Shown in pieces: positions 28,551 through 36,314 of a stretch of DNA of 36,487 bases. The stretch is from positions 1-36,487 of the forward strand of contig SHYV01000011.1 in NCBI GenBank assembly GCA_009692605.1, given 5' to 3'. Origin of the DNA: Myxococcales bacterium. GTDB taxonomy: Bacteria; Myxococcota_A; UBA796; SXON01. The first letter of the stretch is position 1. Every line of letters starts with the position of its first letter. The notes below the pieces were generated by a model that saw only the letters and a list, made by a program, of their open reading frames with translations, ran no database searches and was not told the DNA's origin. A program made the position numbers and the translations under genes.

Positions 28551-30247
28551 TGAACATGCTCAAGCCGTTCCGAGGGACGGCGGTCGCGCTGCTGGTGTTC
28601 GCGGGGATCGCCGGGGTGTGGTGGGCACTGCAGCCCGTAGAGGAAACCCCAAAGCAGCGAAAGGAAAGGAAGAACCAGCAGCAAGGCATCGCGCTGTTCG
28701 CGTTCGAGAAGAGCGATCTCACGAAGGTCACCGTCGAACGGCCCGATGGCACGATCAACCTCTCCGAGCGACCCGACGGCTGGTGGATCGATGGGGCGGA
28801 CGGCATCGCGGACGGCACGAGCCCGAGCGGCGCGGGGGCGAGCGATGAGCCTCTCCCAGCGAGCCGTTCGATGGTCAACCGGGTCAAGCACCAGCTTCAT
28901 GACCTCGTGAGTCGCGCCAGCGTGGTCGAGGGCACCGAGGACATCGCGCTCTACGGCCTCGGAAAGAGCGCGATTCGCGTGACCCTGCAGATGAGGGATG
29001 GCACCATCCACACCTTCGACGCGGGCGACCCGAACCCGTCCGGCGTGAGCTTCTACATCCGCCCGACTCCCGGCGACCTCGTATACACCGTCAAAAAATC
29101 GGCGGTCGACTACTACAGTCTCTCGCTCTCCGAGTTCCGGGAGCGCCGGTTCGCCAGCTTCGACTCCAAGGACGTCGACGCGTTGGACGTGGTCTGGGGG
29201 ACCGCCCAGCAAGCCCAACCAGCCGGCCGCCACCTGCGCTTCCAGCGCACCGGCGAGCACGCGTGGGAGCTGCTCCAGCCCGAGCGTTTCGCGGCCAGCG
29301 ACGATGGCGTCCGCGGGCTGATGGGCCGGGTATCCGCGTTGAAAGCGGTACGTTTCGTCACCGACAAGCCGACCGCCGAGGAGCTCGCGAGCTATGGGCT
29401 CGACGCGCCCAGGCTGCAGATCGCGCTTACCTTCCAGGGGAAGGACCCCATCACGCTGCAGGTAGGAGCCGACGCCCCCGAGAAGGATGGCACCTACGAT
29501 CTGGCCTATGTGCGGCTCGCTGAAGATCCGAGCGTCTACACCGCGCGCAACGGGCTGCTCGAGAACTACGCGAAGGACCCCGCCGAGTACCGCTTGATGC
29601 GTTTTGGCCGCATGGACCCCAACCGCGTATCGCTGGTGGTCGCGACGTTCACGGCCCCGCCGGCGGGCAAGGACGACCCGCGAGATGACGACGCGGACCT
29701 GAACGGGACGGTCACCGTGCGGATGGCGGCGGACAGTTGGCTCTGGGAGGACGGCGTCCCGGTCGCCGGGTCGACCCCCAAGCGTGTCGCGCAGCGAGCC
29801 GCCGACGTCAGCGCAGACGAGTTCATCTCGAACATCCCCGACGACAAGAAGTATGGCTTCGACCAGCCCGTCGTATCGATGCGGCTGCAGGACCTCGATG
29901 GCACCAACCGCACGCTGATCCTCGGTGGAAAGGGTGCGCCAAGCACCGACCATGACGGCCACGAGCGCGATCGGTACTACGCCCGCGTGTCCGACTACGA
30001 CGAGGTCTATCTGGTAGACTCCGGCGTCATCGAGGTCGTGAAGGACCTGATGCGCGAACACCGGCGCAAGATGAACGGCGACGACGCGAAGGACGAGCGT
30101 CAGGAGCGAATCGAAGAGGAGCGCACCGCGCCGGTCGGCCCGATGGCCCCCGGTCAACCCCAACGACCAGGAATGCCGCCTCGACCGGAGAAGCCTCCCC
30201 GGCCCGAGCAGAGTCAACCTCCAACCCCTGGGAAAAAGACGCCATGA
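28547..30247 (+). CDS. DUF4340-like domain protein, membrane anchored
   Basis: ATG 28547 overlaps GldG-like stop (ATGA); repeated ELASYGLDAPRLQIALTFQGKDPITLQVGADAPEKDGTYDLAYVRLAEDPSVYTA pattern; follows GldA/F/G as typical. Confidence 0.82.
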   Translation: MMNMLKPFRGTAVALLVFAGIAGVWWALQPVEETPKQRKERKNQQQGIALFAFEKSDLTKVTVERPDGTINLSERPDGWWIDGADGIADGTSPSGAGASDEPLPASRSMVNRVKHQLHDLVSRASVVEGTEDIALYGLGKSAIRVTLQMRDGTIHTFDAGDPNPSGVSFYIRPTPGDLVYTVKKSAVDYYSLSLSEFRERRFASFDSKDVDALDVVWGTAQQAQPAGRHLRFQRTGEHAWELLQPERFAASDDGVRGLMGRVSALKAVRFVTDKPTAEELASYGLDAPRLQIALTFQGKDPITLQVGADAPEKDGTYDLAYVRLAEDPSVYTARNGLLENYAKDPAEYRLMRFGRMDPNRVSLVVATFTAPPAGKDDPRDDDADLNGTVTVRMAADSWLWEDGVPVAGSTPKRVAQRAADVSADEFISNIPDDKKYGFDQPVVSMRLQDLDGTNRTLILGGKGAPSTDHDGHERDRYYARVSDYDEVYLVDSGVIEVVKDLMREHRRKMNGDDAKDERQERIEEERTAPVGPMAPGQPQRPGMPPRPEKPPRPEQSQPPTPGKKTP

Positions 30248-31824
30248 TCGCGGCCGGGCTGATTTGGGCGGCGTTGATCGCCTGCCAAAACCAGACCTCT
30301 CCACCCGCACGCTCGGCGACCTTAATCTACACCGACCACTGGGACGGTGAGATCGAACCCTGTGGGTGACCCCGTCACCCCACGGGCGGTCTGCCCCGAC
30401 GCGCAACGACGATCTCCGAGACCCGCAACAAGGCGGCAGGGGGACCCGTTTTCGTGGTTGACGCGGGCAACCTGTACTGGAAAAGCGCCCGACTGACCTC
30501 CCAGGATCGGCCACAGCAGTTGGAGAAAGCCCGCTTGTTGGCTGCCTCAGTGAGCCGGTCCGGCATCGACGCCATGCTGCTCGCACAGGGAGACCTCGCG
30601 CTCGGGGTCGACACCGTACGCAGCCTCGCACAGGAGTTTTCGTTGCCCTACGTAGCGACGAACCTGGACTGTGGGGGCGGTTTCCTCGCACCCGAGCGAA
30701 CCATCACCCGCGACGGCCTGCGCGTCGGCGTGCTCGGCGTGGTGAACGACAAGCTCACCTGGCCGGGGTGCACGGTCAGCGATCCCGAGGCCGCGCTGAG
30801 AGCGGGGCTGGCCGGGCTTCAGGGGAAGGTCGACGTCGTCGTCTTGCTGGACGCCCTGACCGAGGAGGCCAGCGAGGGTCTACATCGCGCTGTCCCCGGC
30901 GTGGATCTTGTCGTAGGCGGCACGTCCCAGCCGCTCCAAAGCCCAGTCCCCGTGCCCGGAGGCGGTCTGCGGCTGGGGCCGGGAGGGCGGGGACGAAGCG
31001 TCGGGGTGCTGACGTTCACGCTGGTCGAAGGGGCGACCGCTTGGCGCGAGGACAGCACGATCAGCCGCCTCGTGGAGCAGCTCGACCGGTTCAAGAAGAA
31101 GGTCACCGAGGGGAAGGCGAACGTGGAGGCCGCGCAGGGCGAGCAGGCGCGTGGCGTCGCGCAGAAGCGGGTGGACTACTACCAGAAGCAGGTGGACGAT
31201 CTGAAGGAGCAGCACGCGCTGGCCAGCGCAGCCTCGGGGCGGACCCACACCGCGCACAACACGCTGGTGACCCTTGACGCTGCGGTCCAAGACGAGCCCG
31301 AGACCGCGAAGATGCTCGCCTTGGCGAAAGAGAAGATCGCCGCGGTCGCGCTGGCCGAGTCGCCGGGCGGGGCTTCAGGTCTCGCGGCGGGGGTGGCAGC
31401 TCAGGCGCCCGCCGGAGCGAGCGTGTACGCGGGGTCCGCCGCCTGCGCTTCGTGTCACGCGGGGCCTACCACGCAATGGAAGACCACCGCGCATTCCCGG
31501 GCCTACGCGTCGCTACAAGGCCAGCACCGCGAGCTCGACCAAGAGTGTTTCGCCTGCCATGTCACCGGTGCAGTGGCGACCGGTGGCCCGGTCCTCGGAC
31601 CCACACGGCCGTCGGCGGTCGCAGGGCTCACCAACGTCGGGTGTGAGAGCTGCCACGGGCCCGGCAAGCAGCACGCCGCCTCACCAACGACGCCGATGGC
31701 GATGCCTGACTCGGCGACCTGCGTGATGTGTCACGACGCGACGCAGGATGAGGGCCGGTTCGACTTTGGGACCTACCTACCGCGAATCGTACATGGTCAG
31801 GGGATCGCGAAGCCGGGGCGCTGA
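30244..31824 (+). CDS. Candidate selenoprotein: lipoprotein with metallophosphatase/5'-nucleotidase-like N-terminal domain, coiled coil and tetraheme (4x CXXCH) cytochrome c domain; Sec at codon 42 (UGA 30367-30369)
   Basis: Start ATG 30244 overlaps DUF4340-like stop (ATGA); same frame as ORF 30454..31824. Reads MIAAGLIWAALIACQNQTSPPARSATLIYTDHWDGEIEPCG-U-PRHPTGGLPRRATTISETRNKAAGGPVFVVDAGNLYW... with CASCH, CFACH, CESCH, CVMCH downstream. Confidence 0.85.
30367..30401 (+). promoter_or_regulatory. Bacterial SECIS element (fdhF-like)
   Basis: TGA then 18 nt, then GGTCT loop (30388-30392) closed by GGGC/GCCC (30384-30387/30393-30396). Lower stem CGTC/GACG (30373-30376/30398-30401). Same UGA-to-GGUCU distance as E. 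coli fdhF. Confidence 0.82.
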
Positions 31825-32015
31825 CGCGGTCGGGGACGAGCAGCGTGTCCGCGGTCCGAGCCGGCGCCGGCGGCACCATCTGTATCGACGTGCCCGCACC
31901 GATGGTCACATACATGGACCAGGTCGCGAGGCGCCCGGGATTTGCGGCGGCACCGAATAGGACACGGATGACTCCGTCGGTCAAGAGAATATCTGATGCC
32001 ATGGAGTTGCTCCGG

Positions 32016-32045
32016 GTTGAACTGCGGAGGGTTGAACTCCGGAGG
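32016..32045. repeat. 15-bp tandem duplication gttgaact(g/c)cggagg
   Basis: 32016-32030 and 32031-32045, one mismatch; in noncoding gap upstream of the CotH-like gene. Confidence 0.8.
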
Positions 32046-32184
32046 ATCTCCGCGAGCATCACCGGAGGTTCACACACAATCGCTGCTCGGTCCGGCGGCG
32101 CTGCGGACATCGCGCCCTGCCCTGCTCACGTCTCACCCGAAACCCACGGGGGTCCGGCCCATCCGGAGTTACGCCTGCGGGGTG

Positions 32185-33906
32185 ATGCCCTCGCGACCTC
32201 TGCTCGTCCTCCCGCTCGCCCTTTGGGCCTGCGAGCACACCGCCGTGGATCTGGGCTCGGAGGACAGCCCCGCTGTCGGGGACAACCCAACGGAAGACGA
32301 GCCGCTCGACAGCGTCCCCGGCGTACCCACCGCCCCCGACGACAATGACGGCTGCCCGGCGCTCTACGATCAGGACGTACTTCCAGCGTTCACGTTGGAT
32401 CTTTCGGAAGCGGAGTGGGCGGCGCTGCAAGCGGACTACACTACCGGCACCAAAGCCTGGCACCCCGCGGCGTTCACCAGCACCGTGGACGGAGAGGTGG
32501 TCGCGATCGCCGACGCCGCTGTGCGCTTGAGCGGCAACCCGGGCTTCTCCTGGATCGGGCCGAAGATGCAGTTCGCGATCTCGTTCACCCAGTACAACGA
32601 GGACGGCCGGCTGGACGGGCTGCGAAAGCTCAAGTTGGACGCATCCTGGTACGATCCGTCGCTCCTCCGAGACCGGCTGGCGTACGCCTACCTCCGGGAT
32701 CTCGGCGTCGCCGCGCCGTGCACGAACAACGCCACATTGGCCATCAACGGGGCCTACTACGGGCTTTACAAGAACATCGAGTTCGCCGATCAGGAGTTTC
32801 TGGAGCGAGTCATGGGCCGCGAGGACAGCGGCGGTGTCCTGTGGAAGTATGGCAGTGAGGCCTCGGTCAACGAGGCGGACGCAGAGCCGCAGCACATGAG
32901 AGAGCTCTGGGCGCGCACCGATGTCGCCTGGCAGGAAGCGAACACCGACCTCGACAGCAACCTGTTGGTGTGGGCGGGAGAGGCGCTGATCCCGCAGGAC
33001 GACGGGTACTGGTGCTGCAACCACAACTTCTACATCTACGAGCATCCGACCAAGGGCATCCAGTTCTTGCCATGGGACATGGACTACACCTTTGACTCGG
33101 CGCCCTACTTCGCCGATCCCGACACGTTCTACCGTGACTCCAACAGCCAGCCCCACCTCGACGCGATCGCGGCCGACCCAATCTGGGGACCACGCTGGGT
33201 CGCAGCGCTCGAGACCGCGACGGGAGCCTACGATCCCGACGTCATGGCCGAGCGCATCACCCTCTGGTCCGCCCAGATCGAGGACGCGTTCGCCTCCGAC
33301 CCGACCACCACGATCAGCGCAGCCGCGCACGCAGATGCCATCGCGCGCATGCCGGGCTGGGTCCGCTCGCGAAGCGCGTTCATGCAGTCCTGGGTGGCGC
33401 GCAAGAAGGGCGAGACGCGCGACAGCGACGGGGACGGGTACACGACCGCGTCAGGCGGTACGGACGGCGGGGCCAACGGCGGGGCCAACGGCGGGGCCAA
33501 CGGCGGGGACTGCGATGACAGCAGCGATGCCATCCACCCCGGCGCCCCCGAGGCCTGCAACCGCCGGGATGATGACTGCAACGGCCTCTTCGACGATGAC
33601 GCCGCCTGCGACGTGTGCGACGAGCACTCGTTCGGAGCCTCGCGGTTCCTGATCTGCGGGAACCCAGCGAACCAGGCCGACGCCCAGCGGGAGTGCGCCG
33701 AAGCCGGGGGCGCGCTCGGGTACCCGCTCACGACCGAGGAGTGGTACCTCGTGGTGTTCACGACCTACTGGCAGGAGCACGCCTGGTCTGGCTACTCCGC
33801 TTGGTGGGCGGACCCGAGCAGCTGTCAGGCCTTGGTACCGACGTCTTGGGCCGCAAGCGCAGTGGACTGCACGACCTTGCTCCCGGCGGTGTGCAGGTTG
33901 CCGTAG
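32185..33906 (+). CDS. CotH-kinase-like lipoprotein with MopE-like metal-binding motif and C-type-lectin-like C-terminus
   Basis: Lipobox LWAC; FTLDLSEAEWAALQADY, LRKLKLDASWYDPSLLRDRLAYAYLRDLGVAAP, FLPWDMDYTFD; DCDDSSDAIHPGAPEACNRRDDDCNGLFDDD. Confidence 0.88.
   Translation: MPSRPLLVLPLALWACEHTAVDLGSEDSPAVGDNPTEDEPLDSVPGVPTAPDDNDGCPALYDQDVLPAFTLDLSEAEWAALQADYTTGTKAWHPAAFTSTVDGEVVAIADAAVRLSGNPGFSWIGPKMQFAISFTQYNEDGRLDGLRKLKLDASWYDPSLLRDRLAYAYLRDLGVAAPCTNNATLAINGAYYGLYKNIEFADQEFLERVMGREDSGGVLWKYGSEASVNEADAEPQHMRELWARTDVAWQEANTDLDSNLLVWAGEALIPQDDGYWCCNHNFYIYEHPTKGIQFLPWDMDYTFDSAPYFADPDTFYRDSNSQPHLDAIAADPIWGPRWVAALETATGAYDPDVMAERITLWSAQIEDAFASDPTTTISAAAHADAIARMPGWVRSRSAFMQSWVARKKGETRDSDGDGYTTASGGTDGGANGGANGGANGGDCDDSSDAIHPGAPEACNRRDDDCNGLFDDDAACDVCDEHSFGASRFLICGNPANQADAQRECAEAGGALGYPLTTEEWYLVVFTTYWQEHAWSGYSAWWADPSSCQALVPTSWAASAVDCTTLLPAVCRLP
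33466..33501 (+). repeat. 12-bp tandem repeat ggcggggccaac x3 (codes GGAN)
   Basis: Perfect copies 33466-33477, 33478-33489, 33490-33501. Confidence 0.95.
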
Positions 33907-33923
33907 CCCTCGGCGGACCGGCT

Positions 33924-34700
33924 ATGGTGGCCGCCATGCTCCGCCTCCTCCCCCGCCTCCTCCCCCGCCTCCTCCCCCGCATCCTCCCCCGCCTCCTCCC
34001 CCTTCTCCTCCTCGCCTGCACGGCCTCCCCTGCCGACTCGGTGCCGGTCGATCCCGCCGACACCGACGCCGACACGGGCCCGGGCACCGACGCCGACACG
34101 GGCCCGGGCACCGACGCCGACACGGGCCCGGGCACCGACGCCGACACGGGCCCGGGCACCGACGCCGACACGGGCCCGGGCACCGACACGGGTACCGGCG
34201 CTGCGCACGTCATCGTCGACATCGAGACCAGCCTCGGGCACATCCAAGTCGACATCAACGGCGTTGACGCGCCGATCACCGCCGCGAATTTCCTCAACTA
34301 CGTCGACCGCGGGTTCTTCGACGGCACCGACGGCTTTGGCGCCACCACCTTTCATCGGGTGGTCGCCGGCTTTGTCGTTCAGGGAGGAGGCTACACGACC
34401 GACGGCTCAGCGAAGACCACCATGTCTCCGATCGTGCTCGAGACGGATGTCGGGCTCTCCAACGTCCGCGGCTCCCTCGCGATGGCGCGCACCAACCAGC
34501 CCGATTCAGCCACCAGCCAGTTCTACGTGAACCTCGTCGACAACACCGCTCTGGATGGCACCGGCGCCGAGGACGGCTACGCGGTCTTCGGGACCGTGAC
34601 CGAAGGCATGGACGTCGTGGACGCCATGGGCGCAGTCGATGTGGACCGTGCCAGTGGGCCGCTCGTGGACGTCGTGATCACGAGCTGCGAACGCGAGTGA
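33924..34700 (+). CDS. Cyclophilin-type peptidyl-prolyl isomerase lipoprotein
   Basis: Lipobox LLAC; VIVDIETSLGHIQVDINGVDAPITAANFLNYVDRGFFDG...TTFHRVVAGFVVQGG...SATSQFYVNLVDN...YAVFGTVTEGMDVVD. Alternative start 33936. Confidence 0.92.
   Translation: MVAAMLRLLPRLLPRLLPRILPRLLPLLLLACTASPADSVPVDPADTDADTGPGTDADTGPGTDADTGPGTDADTGPGTDADTGPGTDTGTGAAHVIVDIETSLGHIQVDINGVDAPITAANFLNYVDRGFFDGTDGFGATTFHRVVAGFVVQGGGYTTDGSAKTTMSPIVLETDVGLSNVRGSLAMARTNQPDSATSQFYVNLVDNTALDGTGAEDGYAVFGTVTEGMDVVDAMGAVDVDRASGPLVDVVITSCERE
33941..34000 (+). repeat. 12-bp tandem repeat ccgcctcctccc x5 within signal peptide (LLPR repeats)
   Basis: Units 33941, 33953, 33965, 33977 (1 mismatch), 33989. Confidence 0.93.
34061..34180 (+). 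repeat. 24-bp tandem repeat x5, coding TDADTGPG linker
   Basis: caccgacgccgacacgggcccggg, five perfect copies 34061-34180. Confidence 0.97.
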
Positions 34701-35281
34701 GGCCGTTCTGCCTGACCTGCCGCCGCCCGATGGTGGCCTGCATCTGCACCGCAGTCAGAACCATCACCAGCCGGACGCGCGTCGTCTTCCTTCAGCACCC
34801 ACGGGAGTCGCGGGTGCCGATCAGCACGTGCCGCATGGCTCACCTGTCCCTGCCGAACTCGGAGATGCACGTGGGCCTGCGCCCCGAGGGCTCAGCCAGG
34901 TTGGAGGCAGTTGTGCGCGCGCCCGGCACGATGGTGCTGTTTCCGGGGGCAGGCTCCACCGATATCGTCGGGCTGACGGTGCCCCCGCAGACGCTGATCG
35001 TGGTCGACGGCACCTGGATCAACGCGCGCAAGGTGGTCCAGCGTTCACCCCTGCTCGCTGCGCTGCCACGGCTCGGCTTCACGCCCGCTCAGCCCGGCAA
35101 CTACCGGATCCGCAGGGAGCCGGCCGCCCACTGCCTCTCCACGATCGAGGCAGTCGCCTACGTGCTTGAGGCGCTGGAGGATGCCCCCGGCCGGTTCACC
35201 CCGATGCTGGGCTGCTTCGACCGAATGGTGGAGCTCCAGCTCGCCTACCGAGCCACCCCGAACCGGCGCGGCGCCAAATGA
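34697..35281 (+). CDS. DTW domain protein (tRNA-uridine aminocarboxypropyltransferase family)
   Basis: CLTCRRPMVACICTAV, QHPRESRVPISTCRMA, LIVVDGTWINARKVVQRSP (DxTW), GNYRIRREPAAHCLSTIEAVA; GTGA overlap. Confidence 0.92.
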   Translation: MRPFCLTCRRPMVACICTAVRTITSRTRVVFLQHPRESRVPISTCRMAHLSLPNSEMHVGLRPEGSARLEAVVRAPGTMVLFPGAGSTDIVGLTVPPQTLIVVDGTWINARKVVQRSPLLAALPRLGFTPAQPGNYRIRREPAAHCLSTIEAVAYVLEALEDAPGRFTPMLGCFDRMVELQLAYRATPNRRGAK

Positions 35282-36314
35282 CGGCATCGACGATGTAGTG
35301 GTGGAAGTTCAAGGACTGGTGCATCACCAGCCCCGCGCCGATCAGGCCCGCCCCACCGGCCCAGGGCGCGAGCCCGTCCACCGTCGCCCCAAGCAGCGCA
35401 AACCCAATGGTTGACGCACCCAAAACCACTGCGGCATAGGCGATCCAGCTCCGTGGCTGACAGAGCCATGCCACCGACGGCGGGCGGGCCGCCGTAAACC
35501 CCTCGAAACGCTCGGTGTTGCGTACCCACACGAACAGGATGTACTGCGCGTTGTGCCAGATGTTCACGAAGATCCAGCCGCGCGTGATCTCCGAGACGGC
35601 GACGTAGCTGAGATACGTGACCAGCACGTGGGAGACCACGAACGCCACTTCGCGCGCGCTCAGTCGGCGCGCGCTCCAGCACCAGGCCACGAGCAGCCCA
35701 ATGGCCAGACCGCCCGCGCCATTCGCCAGCGCGTCGGGCACCGTCGGTAACCAGAGCGGACCCCCGAAAAAGTTGGTGCTCCCCTGCGCGCTTCGGTGCA
35801 GCCAGCCCCAGATGGGGAACGCGAACACCACGGCATCGGTGAGCCGGCCGGAGGGCGGGCCTGCGGGCCGGTCTGAGGGCCCAGCGCCGACGCCGGCCCA
35901 TCGGTAGGCGCGTGCGATTCCATAACTTTGCCGTGTGTAGTGAAAGGTCTGCCAATGCCAGTAGAGGGTGTTGAGCACGAGCGCGCCCCCAAAATGCGCG
36001 AGGCTGGCCGTGGCCATGAGCACCAGCGGCGGCAGCGCGGCCCACAGGACCACGTGCCGGCGGGCGCTCTCCCGGTCGTACACGATCCGCGTCCACATCG
36101 AGCCGACGTGCGGATAGGCGATGAGCCAGAAGTCGACCCAGATCACCGCTGCGAACCATCCGTGCCGGGCATTCGCCACCGTCCCGAGCCCAAGCGAGAT
36201 CAGCAGGACGCCGCCGATCATCCCCAGATCACGATCGTAGCGCGCAAGCCAGCCGTCGCGCCGGCTCGTGACCAACAGCCCTGTGGGCGCGTCGCAGCCT
36301 CGACCAGCCAACAC
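35196..36314 (-). CDS. Polytopic membrane protein, His/Trp-rich TM segments, unknown function
   Basis: 8+ hydrophobic segments; LYWHWQTFHYTRQSYGIARAYR, NIWHNAQYILFVWVRN, QSLNFHHYIVDAVIWRR. GTG start abuts upstream stop (TGAGTG). Confidence 0.75.
   Translation of the reverse strand: MLAGRGCDAPTGLLVTSRRDGWLARYDRDLGMIGGVLLISLGLGTVANARHGWFAAVIWVDFWLIAYPHVGSMWTRIVYDRESARRHVVLWAALPPLVLMATASLAHFGGALVLNTLYWHWQTFHYTRQSYGIARAYRWAGVGAGPSDRPAGPPSGRLTDAVVFAFPIWGWLHRSAQGSTNFFGGPLWLPTVPDALANGAGGLAIGLLVAWCWSARRLSAREVAFVVSHVLVTYLSYVAVSEITRGWIFVNIWHNAQYILFVWVRNTERFEGFTAARPPSVAWLCQPRSWIAYAAVVLGASTIGFALLGATVDGLAPWAGGAGLIGAGLVMHQSLNFHHYIVDAVIWRRAGSGWLGRRAGAPPFGRSSPASG

Noticed and set aside
30367-30369. TGA as a true stop or inactivating nonsense mutation (pseudogene)
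   Set aside because: Downstream frame is intact for 485 codons with four heme motifs, and an fdhF-spaced SECIS follows; Sec recoding explains this better. A TGC-to-TGA sequencing error still needs excluding.
28193-30691. 832-aa minus-strand ORF
   Set aside because: Antisense shadow of the GldG-like, DUF4340-like and selenoprotein genes, which form coupled plus-strand frames with recognisable motifs.
30454-31824. GTG 30454 (VVDAGNLYW) as the real start
   Set aside because: Lies within the conserved metallophosphatase-like strand, gives no signal peptide for a heme protein, and ignores the coupled ATG at 30244.
31628-32110. 160-aa minus ORF covering the intergenic gap
   Set aside because: Half of it is antisense to the cytochrome domain; low-complexity translation without domain signal.
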